A stretch of DNA of 32,236 nucleotides, taken from assembly GCA_029938215.1 (NCBI GenBank), contig JAOZVJ010000006.1, positions 1 through 32,236 of the forward strand, in the 5' to 3' direction. How positions within the stretch are numbered: position 1 is the stretch's first letter; every line of letters begins with the position of its first letter. The notes beneath the pieces are model-generated. The model searched no databases. It had not been told where the DNA came from and saw nothing but the letters and a program-made list of their open reading frames with translations. Source of the DNA: Arcobacteraceae bacterium. GTDB lineage: Bacteria > Campylobacterota > Campylobacteria > Campylobacterales > Arcobacteraceae. Positions 1 to 8,755 of this stretch are shown here, piece after piece. The translations under genes and the position numbers were made by a program.

Positions 1-1
1 A

Positions 2-325
2 GCTATGATTGCATTTAGTTATGATGATCTTCTACTGGATGAATTGGTTAAAATATTTTTAAATGGAGAAACTGCAAATAAAGAAGAAATAAAAGAACTA
101 AGAGAGAGTGTTTCTTGCGAAATTGCAAATATTATAATAGGAAATGCATTGTCAGATTTTATTGATAGTTCAAAGATAAATATTACACCACCTATTTTAA
201 TTTATAAAGCAAAATCACTCTTTAAGTATAAAAGTTCAAAAATTTATACTGCTTCAATTAAAACTAAGTTTGGTGAAATTCTTATTGCAGCAGTAGGCAC
301 AATGAAGTCAATAGAAAAAAACTAA
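2..325 (+). CDS. CheX-like chemotaxis phosphatase domain protein, C-terminal part (5' end outside window)
   Basis: Frame is open to the window edge; motif SCEIANIIIGNAL resembles the CheC/CheX E-x-x-N-x-x-x-G-N-A helix; glycine-rich C-terminal beta region. Confidence 0.55.
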   Translation, partial: AMIAFSYDDLLLDELVKIFLNGETANKEEIKELRESVSCEIANIIIGNALSDFIDSSKINITPPILIYKAKSLFKYKSSKIYTASIKTKFGEILIAAVGTMKSIEKN

Positions 326-368
326 AAATAAAATAAATATATAATAATTTATTTTATATAATTTTAGA

Positions 369-374
369 TATAAT
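369..374 (+). promoter_or_regulatory. Candidate sigma-70 -10 element (TATAAT) upstream of the receiver-PAS gene
   Basis: TTTTAGATATAAT about 50 nt before ATG 424; strong Shine-Dalgarno AGGAGGG at about 412-418. Confidence 0.45.
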
Positions 375-423
375 ACAATATATAGAGTTTTTAAATTTTC
401 TTTTGACGCATAGGAGGGATTAA

Positions 424-1665
424 ATGTATAATGAAAAATTCCTAAAAACATTAAGCATATTATATGTTGAAGATAGCAAAACTATAAGAACTCAAATGCT
501 TGATTTTTTAGTTAAGCTATTCAAACAAGTTATTCCTGCTGTTGATGGTGTAGATGGACTTGAAAAATTTAAAGACAATAAGCATATAGATGTAGTAATA
601 AGTGATATCAATATGCCAAATATGGATGGCATTGAGATGCTGTCAAAAATAAGAGAACTCAACAAAGATATTCCTTTTATCTTTACAACGGCTTATTCTG
701 AAACAGAATATGCTTTAAATGCCATAAAATATGGTGTTTCTCATTATGCAATCAAGCCTATTAATACAAGAGAACTTTTAATGCACATCAATGATGTTTG
801 CAACTTAAAATACAATCAAAAGAAACTTGCTCGTACAAAAATAGAACTAGAAAGATATATTGATATTGTTGAGCAAGTTGCAATTATTTCAAAAACAGAT
901 GTAAATGGAATTATAACTCATGTAAACGATACCTTTTGTGAAATATCAAAATACTCAAAAGATGAATTAATCGGACAAAATCACAATATAATAAGACATC
1001 CGGATATGCCATCACTTTTATTTAAAAATTTATGGGATGAAATAAAAACTGGAAAAACATGGAAAGGAAAAATAAAAAATAAAACAAAAAATGAAAAACC
1101 TTATTATATAAATACTTCAATATTTCCAATATGCGAACATGAATGTGAGGATGATATTTTAGAATATATTAGCGTGAGTTTTTTAACAACAGAAGAAGAA
1201 GTTAAAAAAAGAGAATTTAGGAATAAAGTGCTTCACAATATTCAAGATTCTAAACGAAGAGATATTGTATCAAGAAATAAAATTGTGGAACTTGAAGAAA
1301 AATTAAAAAGATACACACATTTTGATTTTATACAAGAATCTTTTGAAAAAGAGAAGAAAAATAGCAGAAAATTAAAAGGTCAAATAAACAGTTATGAAAA
1401 TGATATTAGCACTTTAAACCAAAGGCTAAGAAACATAATGATAAAAACAAATGAAAAAATTTCAGCAACTTTAGATGTATCAAAAAAACTAAAAAGCAAA
1501 AACAACACCTTTTTAGAAGAACTTGTATTTTTAAAAAAAGACCTAAAAGAAACAAAAGCTTTGAATATAAAACTTAATGAACAATTAGCAGATCAAGTAA
1601 AAATTATAGAAAATTTAAACGATGTAATAAAACATAGAGAAAGTCAGCTAAATAATAAAAGCTAA
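424..1665 (+). CDS. Response regulator with CheY-like receiver, Aer-type PAS domain and C-terminal coiled coil
   Basis: Receiver motifs LYVEDS, VISDINMPNMDG, FTTAYSE, KPI; PAS segment GIITHVNDTFCEISKYSKDELIGQNHNIIRHPDMP...TWKGKIKN; long heptad-like C-terminus. Confidence 0.85.
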   Translation: MYNEKFLKTLSILYVEDSKTIRTQMLDFLVKLFKQVIPAVDGVDGLEKFKDNKHIDVVISDINMPNMDGIEMLSKIRELNKDIPFIFTTAYSETEYALNAIKYGVSHYAIKPINTRELLMHINDVCNLKYNQKKLARTKIELERYIDIVEQVAIISKTDVNGIITHVNDTFCEISKYSKDELIGQNHNIIRHPDMPSLLFKNLWDEIKTGKTWKGKIKNKTKNEKPYYINTSIFPICEHECEDDILEYISVSFLTTEEEVKKREFRNKVLHNIQDSKRRDIVSRNKIVELEEKLKRYTHFDFIQESFEKEKKNSRKLKGQINSYENDISTLNQRLRNIMIKTNEKISATLDVSKKLKSKNNTFLEELVFLKKDLKETKALNIKLNEQLADQVKIIENLNDVIKHRESQLNNKS

Positions 1666-3197
1666 GCTTTCATAACTATATCAAACTCAACTCCCTGACC
1701 TTCTTCACTTTTAATCTTTATAGTTCCTCCAAATTTTTGAGTTACTATATTATATATAATATTCATACCAAGCCCACTACCACCTTGATGTCGTTTTGTA
1801 GTAAAGAAAGGATCAAAGATTTTTTCTTTTGCCTTTTGTGGCATTCCTTTTCCATTATCTTTATATATAAAAGTTAATACATTATTTTTGATGCTTGCAG
1901 ATATTTTAATCTCACCATCTTTTTTATTTTCAAAACCATGTATTAAAGAATTCATAACAAAATTTGTAATAACTTGTGAAAATGCTCCAGGATTTGAATT
2001 TATCATTAATTTTTTATCAATATCTACTATTACCGTATGTTTTGTTTTTTTAAGAACATTATTTAATGTCATTAAAACTTCTTCTACATATTCTTTTAAA
2101 TCAAATATCCTATCTTCATCACTTGATTGATCTACTGCGACTTGTTTAAAACTTTTTACAAGATTTGCGCCTTTTTTTAAATTTATTGTAATTAAATTAC
2201 TTGATTCTTCAACTTGATTTACAAAATCATTAAAATCATCTTCGGACATTTCATTTTTACCATACAGCTCTTTTAATTCTTTTGTTTCATCACACAAATG
2301 CGTAACATCAGTTAGAGCCATGCCAATTGGTGTATTGATTTCGTGAGCAACTCCTGCAACCATTTCTGCTAATGATGATAATTTTTCTGCTTGAACCAAC
2401 TCTTCTTGTGTTTCTTTTAATTTATTATAATTTTCTTGTAATTCTTTTGTCCTATCATTAACTTTTTCTTCCAAATCCATATTCATTTTAACAACATTTT
2501 CTTGATTTTTATAAATATTATTTATCATAATATAAAATAATATAAATACCAAATATGCAATTGCTGCGATAATCCAAAGAAAATCTTTAGTTCTTTTTTT
2601 TATAAGCATAACACTTGATTCATAGTTTCCAGTTGGAATAGATATCCTAATCCCACCCCTTATATCACCAAGTTTATAGCCTTGTTGCCCATGACAAGAA
2701 AGACAAGAATATTTTATCTTCAACAATCCAATAAAATCAAATTTTTTTAAATTTTCTTCGGTCTCATAATAAATTTCTTTATTTTTATTATTTTCAAAAT
2801 AGTCCAATCCTCTTTTTTCAAATGCATCTGGCTTATTTAAAGAATTTAATGTTTTTTTACTAGTTACTTTAAAATAATACTTGCTTTTATTTATCTGTCT
2901 TGTTAATTGCCATCTCTCCCAATCTGGGTTTATTGCTTTTTCTGCAACACTTTCTACTTTAGAGTTTTTACCTTCTACTACACCTGCATGTATAACACTC
3001 CAAGTTTTTTCATCTTTTAAGCTATCAAAGTGAGCCAAAGCATCTTGAAGAATTATCTCTTCTAAAAAATTTATCTGTTTTGTTTTTGCATCATTTAGAA
3101 GGTGCATTATTATCAAAGAAACACTTACAAGCGAAAGAAAAAATACTAAAATAATTAATTTCTTGTTTCTTTTAACATTTATGGTTTTTACTTTCAT
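1662..3197 (-). CDS. Membrane histidine kinase with periplasmic DUF3365/Tll0287-like (CxxCH) sensor domain
   Basis: N-terminal TM, periplasmic YSCLSCHGQQGYKLGDIRGGIRISIP, second TM, coiled coil, H-box MVAGVAHEINTPIG, N-box NSLIHGF, G-boxes DNGKGMPQKAKEKIFDPFFTTK and GGSGLGMNI. Confidence 0.88.
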   Translation of the reverse strand: MKVKTINVKRNKKLIILVFFLSLVSVSLIIMHLLNDAKTKQINFLEEIILQDALAHFDSLKDEKTWSVIHAGVVEGKNSKVESVAEKAINPDWERWQLTRQINKSKYYFKVTSKKTLNSLNKPDAFEKRGLDYFENNKNKEIYYETEENLKKFDFIGLLKIKYSCLSCHGQQGYKLGDIRGGIRISIPTGNYESSVMLIKKRTKDFLWIIAAIAYLVFILFYIMINNIYKNQENVVKMNMDLEEKVNDRTKELQENYNKLKETQEELVQAEKLSSLAEMVAGVAHEINTPIGMALTDVTHLCDETKELKELYGKNEMSEDDFNDFVNQVEESSNLITINLKKGANLVKSFKQVAVDQSSDEDRIFDLKEYVEEVLMTLNNVLKKTKHTVIVDIDKKLMINSNPGAFSQVITNFVMNSLIHGFENKKDGEIKISASIKNNVLTFIYKDNGKGMPQKAKEKIFDPFFTTKRHQGGSGLGMNIIYNIVTQKFGGTIKIKSEEGQGVEFDIVMKA

Positions 3198-3198
3198 A

Positions 3199-4713
3199 TT
3201 ATAAATCTTTTATAGATTCTTGAATCTCATCAAGATTTTCAAAAAACAAATCAATTAATTTTGGCTCAAAATGCTTACCTTTTTCTTCTTTCAATAAAGC
3301 AAGTGCTTTTTCTAAAGGCCAAGCTTCTTTATAAACTCTTTTTTGAGTTAAAGCATCAAATACATCTGCAACAGCTGTAATTCTTCCAAATATATGAATT
3401 TCTTCAGCTTTTAAACCTCTTGGATAACCACTACCATCCCATTTCTCATGATGTTCATGTGCAACAATTGAAGCTACTTTGAGAATTTCCCTATTTGAAG
3501 CACTCAAAATTTCCCAACCTATCTCTGAATGCTTTTTCATCACAGCATATTCTTCTTCGGTTAGCTTTCCATTTTTTAATAAAATATCATCAGGAATTGC
3601 AATTTTACCTATATCATGCATAGGCGATGCCATTGTTAGATTTTTTATATCAGTATCATCAAGTCCAGATACTCTTGCTAGTATATTTGATATTTTAGTT
3701 ACTCTTTTTACATGATTCGCTGTTTCTTTAGATCTAGTTTCTACAAGCTCACCAAGTTTTTCTATCATTTCTTTTTGTGTATCAATTACCTCATCATTTA
3801 AACATACATTCTCAAAAGCTACAGAAACATTATTTAAAAATATTTTTAAAAATTTCCTATCATGTTCATTTAATTTTCCATGTTCTTCCAAATATAGAAA
3901 AATACACTTATCATCTTTTGATTGAAAAAATCCAACAAATGCACCATCCTTTTCAATATTTTCCTTATTCACATAAGCCTCATCAAGTAGCCCAAGAGCT
4001 TTTGGAGTAATTATTTTATAATCATCCTTATCTTTAAATTTTCCAGCAGTTGCTAAAAGTTTAAACTTATTGCCATCTAAAGAAGCAAAAAAGGCATCAC
4101 TACTTTTTATTTTTCTAAGATTTTCACTTAAATCAAGCAATGAAACAATTTGAGTCAATACACCCTCAACAAAAAGTATTAAAGAATTTAATTTAAATAT
4201 TGATTTTGAAGCTCCAATGATTTTTTCAAGTCCAATTTTATTTTGCTCAATTACTGCCAAATCTTTATATGACCTTAAAGATGCAACCATTGTAGTAAAT
4301 AATTTTAGTGATGTAAGTTCTGTCTTTTCTTTATAATCATTTATATCATAATTCAAAATAACATCTTTTTCTGGAGCAGTTCCAGGCTGTCCAGTACGAA
4401 GAACTATTCTTATAATTTTATTTCCAATTTCATCTCTAATTCTCTTAGCAACTATTAGTCCAGCATCATCTGTTTCCATAACAACATCAAGCAAAACAAC
4501 AGCAATATCATTATCTTTTTTTAATAATTCAATAGCCTCTTCGCCACTATATGCACTAAGTATTTCTAGACCTTTATTTTCAAATGTAAACTTTCTGAGT
4601 ACAGATTTTGTAGTATTATGAACACCAGGCTCATCATCAACTATAAGCATTCTCCACTTTTCTTCACTTAGTGATTCTTCTATTTTTTCTGTTTTTTTAG
4701 CAAAATTCATCAT
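3199..4713 (-). CDS. Response regulator with receiver, DUF3369-like domain and HD-GYP c-di-GMP phosphodiesterase domain
   Basis: Receiver ...LIVDDEPG...; HD-GYP: MHDIGKIAIPDDILLKNGKLTEEEY...HHEKWDGSGYPRGL...ITAVADVFDALT; 1-nt gap to the downstream kinase gene. Confidence 0.88.
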   Translation of the reverse strand: MMNFAKKTEKIEESLSEEKWRMLIVDDEPGVHNTTKSVLRKFTFENKGLEILSAYSGEEAIELLKKDNDIAVVLLDVVMETDDAGLIVAKRIRDEIGNKIIRIVLRTGQPGTAPEKDVILNYDINDYKEKTELTSLKLFTTMVASLRSYKDLAVIEQNKIGLEKIIGASKSIFKLNSLILFVEGVLTQIVSLLDLSENLRKIKSSDAFFASLDGNKFKLLATAGKFKDKDDYKIITPKALGLLDEAYVNKENIEKDGAFVGFFQSKDDKCIFLYLEEHGKLNEHDRKFLKIFLNNVSVAFENVCLNDEVIDTQKEMIEKLGELVETRSKETANHVKRVTKISNILARVSGLDDTDIKNLTMASPMHDIGKIAIPDDILLKNGKLTEEEYAVMKKHSEIGWEILSASNREILKVASIVAHEHHEKWDGSGYPRGLKAEEIHIFGRITAVADVFDALTQKRVYKEAWPLEKALALLKEEKGKHFEPKLIDLFFENLDEIQESIKDL

Positions 4714-4897
4714 AATTAAAACTGCTCCCCATATGTAATAATATAGTAATTTATTTACAATGATAGCCTAAAAAAGTTTTGAAAAAGTTTTATTGTTTTT
4801 AAATCTTAAAAAATTGTGCTTTAGATTTAAATTTTAAAAAAAACTTACTGCAATAAAATAATATTAGTTGATTGTAATATTTTAAAAAATGTTGTGC

Positions 4898-4903
4898 TAT
4901 AAT
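4898..4903 (+). promoter_or_regulatory. Candidate extended -10 (TGCTATAAT) just before the lipoprotein start
   Basis: TGTGCTATAAT ends 8 nt before ATG 4912. Confidence 0.45.
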
Positions 4904-4911
4904 AGTTGATT

Positions 4912-7704
4912 ATGAATTATACAAGAATATTTTTTTATGTGTTTATTATTTTATTTTTAAATAGCTGTGGAGGCGGTGGAGGAAATAGCGGTGGAGGAAG
5001 TAGCGGCGGCGGAACTTCTTCAAGTATGATTACAGAAATATTTGAAGATTCTTTTGTAAGTGGTATTAAGTATAGTTACTATAAAACAAATGATGCAGAC
5101 ATAACAATAGGAAGCACTACTGCTTCTGGTAAATTCACATATAGCAGAGGAAAATCAGTAACATTTCAAATAGGAAATGCAATTATCGGAACATCTTCAT
5201 CTTCTAGTTTGTCTGGGTATAAATTTCCGCAAGATTTAGCAGGAGTTTCTTTACAAGACACAAATAACTCAAAAGTTTTAAATATAGCGATATTACTACA
5301 ATCACTTGATAAGGATTCAAACCCATCGAATGGTATTGATATAAATAGTAGTATAAAATCTTGTATAAATACAACACTACTATCAAATGAAAATATTCAA
5401 GATATGAACAACACAAGACTAACCAGTATAATCACAGGGTGTGGTGCTGTTGCAGTAGATTGGGAAACAGCGAGAAATCATTTGGACAATACGATGCAAA
5501 GTCACAATATCACACCATTGTTGAAAACAAAACCTATCATTACAAGCGTAACTCCACCATCAGATGATACCTACACAATGGGAGATGCTTTAAATATTAC
5601 TTTAAATATTAATGAAATTGTAGATGTAAATACAACAAATGGAACACCATATTTAACATTAACCATAGGAAATATAGATAAAAATGCTACTTACATAAGT
5701 GGCTCTGGTACAAAAGCATTAAATTTTAAATATACTACTGAAAATAACTTAGAAGATACAAATGGTATAGCACTTAATTCTTTAGTTTTTTTAGATGGAG
5801 GAATTATTCAAGACATAAATGACAATAATATGACACTATCATTTACACCTCCAGATTTAACGGAAGTAAAGGTTGATAGTATAAACCCAACTATTACAGG
5901 AATTGTATTAACTGGTTCTCCTGCTACTAACGCCTCAAGTATAACTTTTAGAGCTACTTTTAGTGAAAGTGTTTTAGATATCAACACAAGTGATTTTAAC
6001 ACGACAGTAACTAATAGTGCCAATGGTATTATATCTGATGTAAGCACTACAAGTGGGAGTAGTGTTGATATTACAGTTTCTAGTATATCAGGAGATGGTA
6101 CTTTAAAAGTAAATTTAGTTAGTTCTCATGGATTAACAGATAATGCCGGAAATAATTTGGCTGGTAGTTTTGATGGAAATGATACACATACTTTGGATTT
6201 GGTAGCACCTGCAATAAATAGCATTACTATCCCAACAGGAACATATACAGAAAATCAAGATATAAATTTTACATTAGATATTAATGAAAGTGTAAATGTT
6301 ACAGGAGTACCTAGACTTCAACTAGATATAAATGGTACAAAATATGCTATATACCAAAGTGGTACAGGTTCTGCTACATTATTATTTCAATATACTGTGC
6401 CTGCTAATGTTGAAGATTATAGTATATCTTCAACATCAAATACTTTAGATTTAAACGGTGGTAGTATTCAAGATACCGCTACAAATGATTTAAACACAAC
6501 TTTAAATAATTTTGGTTCCCTAGGTAGTGTAAATGCCGATAGCAAACCGCCAAACCTTACAAGTAATGATACTATTCCATCTATTTGTGAAAATGATCCA
6601 AATTTAAATTTTGCAGATATTACGGCAACAGATGGTAGCTCAATTACATACATATTAAACGACGATTTAAATGGTTCTCTTTTTAAGCTTAACGGTCAAA
6701 CTTTAACATTAAAAAATCCTCTCAATTTTGAAGATGGAAGTATATATAATGTAAATATTACTTTAAGAGACAATGTAAACAATGATGTAAATAAAACTAT
6801 TGAGTTAACTATTTTAGATAAAGATGATGAAAGTAATTTATATCTTAAATATGTAGTTTATGATAATAATTTAACTGAAAATAATACTAGTGATGATACT
6901 GCATATATTTATTTTAGTAAAAAAATTGTAACAGATGATTTAAATACTGCTGATACAGGACAAGACTATAACATATCAAATGCAGGTAACTTAGATGGCG
7001 TACAATCAAGTCATAATATGGATTTATTTTTTAGTCAAAAAGTATATGATATTAGAAATATTGGAGGAAGAATAGCCTTTGATGTTAATGGAACTGCTAC
7101 GGATACAAATCTTTCAATTGCATTTGAACAGATTAGGGACTGGGATGATAACCATGATGAATGCAAGCTGTATCCAACCGATTATAATCAAACTGTTGCT
7201 ACTAAGATTGAGTATGTTTTGAAGACAGAGCAAAATGATGGCGGATATGAAAATGATGGAAATAAAAATACAAATTTATTTGAAGATAAAAAATATTCTA
7301 GCGGTGTAACGCGTAACTATTCTAGAAATGATGTAAATGGAACAGTTACTGACCACATTACACAATTAATGTGGGAAGATGATACAAATACTACAAAAGA
7401 CTTTAATGATGCTATAACATATTGTAATGATTTAAATTTAAGTAGCTATTCTAATTGGAGACTGACATCAATTAAAGAATTATCTACATTAATTAGTTAT
7501 AACAGGCTTGATTCTAATTGGATTAGTGATACTTTTAAAAATCATAAAAATAAAAAATATTGGTCATCTACAAGCAATGATGCCTCCCCAAGTAATGGTT
7601 GGTATATAAATTTTGATAATAATACTAGTGATTCCGGCGGAGAAATTACGCATATTATAAAAAGTGAATTTATAAGTGTGAGGTGTATTAGAAATGTTAA
7701 ATAA
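4912..7704 (+). CDS. Large surface lipoprotein with Ig-like/cadherin-like repeats and C-terminal DUF1566 (Lcl) domain
   Basis: Signal peptide and lipobox FLNSC followed by GGGGGNSGGGSSGGG linker; repeated beta domains; C-terminal DHITQLMWEDDTNTTKDFNDAITYCNDLNLSSYSNWRLTSIKEL...YWSSTSN. ATG 4912 preferred over TTG 4906. Confidence 0.8.
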   Translation: MNYTRIFFYVFIILFLNSCGGGGGNSGGGSSGGGTSSSMITEIFEDSFVSGIKYSYYKTNDADITIGSTTASGKFTYSRGKSVTFQIGNAIIGTSSSSSLSGYKFPQDLAGVSLQDTNNSKVLNIAILLQSLDKDSNPSNGIDINSSIKSCINTTLLSNENIQDMNNTRLTSIITGCGAVAVDWETARNHLDNTMQSHNITPLLKTKPIITSVTPPSDDTYTMGDALNITLNINEIVDVNTTNGTPYLTLTIGNIDKNATYISGSGTKALNFKYTTENNLEDTNGIALNSLVFLDGGIIQDINDNNMTLSFTPPDLTEVKVDSINPTITGIVLTGSPATNASSITFRATFSESVLDINTSDFNTTVTNSANGIISDVSTTSGSSVDITVSSISGDGTLKVNLVSSHGLTDNAGNNLAGSFDGNDTHTLDLVAPAINSITIPTGTYTENQDINFTLDINESVNVTGVPRLQLDINGTKYAIYQSGTGSATLLFQYTVPANVEDYSISSTSNTLDLNGGSIQDTATNDLNTTLNNFGSLGSVNADSKPPNLTSNDTIPSICENDPNLNFADITATDGSSITYILNDDLNGSLFKLNGQTLTLKNPLNFEDGSIYNVNITLRDNVNNDVNKTIELTILDKDDESNLYLKYVVYDNNLTENNTSDDTAYIYFSKKIVTDDLNTADTGQDYNISNAGNLDGVQSSHNMDLFFSQKVYDIRNIGGRIAFDVNGTATDTNLSIAFEQIRDWDDNHDECKLYPTDYNQTVATKIEYVLKTEQNDGGYENDGNKNTNLFEDKKYSSGVTRNYSRNDVNGTVTDHITQLMWEDDTNTTKDFNDAITYCNDLNLSSYSNWRLTSIKELSTLISYNRLDSNWISDTFKNHKNKKYWSSTSNDASPSNGWYINFDNNTSDSGGEITHIIKSEFISVRCIRNVK

Positions 7705-8125
7705 AAAAATATTCATATTATTGTTTTTAAATATTATTGTAATTGCAGATTTTATTAGGAATGACATAGGCATAGTTGCCGATACAAATACTGGATTAAT
7801 ATGGCAAGATAATAACACCGATTCTTTATCAAGTTGGGAAAGTGCTGTAACAGAGTTTGGCAAATGTGAAATACTCACATTATCTGGACTCAAATGGAGA
7901 TTACCAAATATTAATGAATTAAAAACATTAATTAACTATAATACATCAGCGCCAGCAACATACAATGTATTTATAAATACATCTCTAAATCATTACATGT
8001 CTTCTACAACATATATGCCAGATACAAGTAAAGTTTGGTATGTACAATTTAGCACAGGTGAAGTTTTATACAAAGAAAAAGTCGGGGAAGGACCATATTA
8101 CTACAAATGTGTTTCTAATAGATAA
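7694..8125 (+). CDS. Secreted DUF1566-domain protein
   Basis: Signal-like N-terminus MLNKKIFILLFLNIIVIAD; DTNTGLIWQDN...LSGLKWRLPNINELKTLINYN...YMSSTTY...KVWYVQFSTG. Overlaps the previous CDS by 11 nt. Confidence 0.75.
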   Translation: MLNKKIFILLFLNIIVIADFIRNDIGIVADTNTGLIWQDNNTDSLSSWESAVTEFGKCEILTLSGLKWRLPNINELKTLINYNTSAPATYNVFINTSLNHYMSSTTYMPDTSKVWYVQFSTGEVLYKEKVGEGPYYYKCVSNR

Positions 8126-8151
8126 TATTAGGAAAAAAATTTTTTAATATT
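8124..8151. terminator. Candidate bidirectional AT-rich terminator between convergent genes
   Basis: AATATTA GGAAAAAAATTTTT TAATATT: 7-bp inverted repeat with flanking A/T tracts located at the convergent stop codons (8125 and 8128). Confidence 0.4.
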
Positions 8152-8394
8152 TTTACTACTATCTAACTCTTTTTTTATCTTAAAACGATAATCTTTTAAA
8201 AAATTAATATTTTTATAAAACAATTCTGATAGTTTTTTAAAATCATTTAATTTTAAATCAAAATTTTTAGAAATATCTTCTATTAAATATTTTTCAGACC
8301 ATCTTTTTAAAGATGGTGCCTTTTGATTATCATCTAAAGAATCAATATAAATTAATTCTTCTAATGCTTTTAAAGACCTGTTTCGTCTTTCCAT
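8128..8394 (-). CDS. Small protein downstream of and overlapping fliS; possible FliT-like flagellar chaperone
   Basis: 88-aa helical charged protein in the fliD-fliS-X position, overlapping fliS by 25 nt; call is by synteny, not clear sequence similarity. Confidence 0.4.
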   Translation of the reverse strand: MERRNRSLKALEELIYIDSLDDNQKAPSLKRWSEKYLIEDISKNFDLKLNDFKKLSELFYKNINFLKDYRFKIKKELDSSKNIKKFFS

Positions 8395-8726
8395 GCTTCT
8401 ATAAGTCCCTGAACTACTTTTGTAACTTGTGCTATAGCATTAAGATTATCATCAATACCAGCACTAAATAAAGTTTCTATTTGATATAAATATAAACCAT
8501 CAAGATAATAAGCTATATCACCACCATCAAAATCAAGTATATTTCTCATTTCATCAAAAATTGCAATTGATTTATTTATATACTCAAATTTTTCTTCTAT
8601 ATTCCCCTCTTCTATTGCATTTTTTACAAATGAAAGATATTTTAATAATCCCTCATAAAGCTTAAGTATCAGCATATACGGATCATCCGTCACTGCTGCT
8701 TGCTGATTATATACATCTAAACCCAT
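8370..8726 (-). CDS. fliS: Flagellar export chaperone FliS
   Basis: YNQQAAVTDDPYMLILKLYEGLLKYL...NKSIAIFDEMRNILDFDGGDIAYYLDGLYLYQ; immediately downstream of fliD. Confidence 0.93.
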   Translation of the reverse strand: MGLDVYNQQAAVTDDPYMLILKLYEGLLKYLSFVKNAIEEGNIEEKFEYINKSIAIFDEMRNILDFDGGDIAYYLDGLYLYQIETLFSAGIDDNLNAIAQVTKVVQGLIEAWKDETGL

Positions 8727-8755
8727 TTTTATATATCCCTTTCTTGTATTTTGTT

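Noticed and set aside
1888-2130. Antisense ORF inside the histidine kinase gene (likewise 3479-3715, 3777-4010, 5204-5416, 5808-6047, 10505-10705, 11738-11959, 12465-12692, 13384-13740, 15335-15745, 17566-17988, 18563-18883, 20018-20230, 20205-20687, 21837-22061, 24507-24725, 29974-30228, 31061-31246)
   Set aside because: All lie opposite strong coding regions, with no recognisable domains and compositions expected from antisense of AT-rich genes.
7564-7893. 109-aa antisense ORF across the two DUF1566 genes
   Set aside because: Opposes well-supported coding on both sides and shows no family motif.
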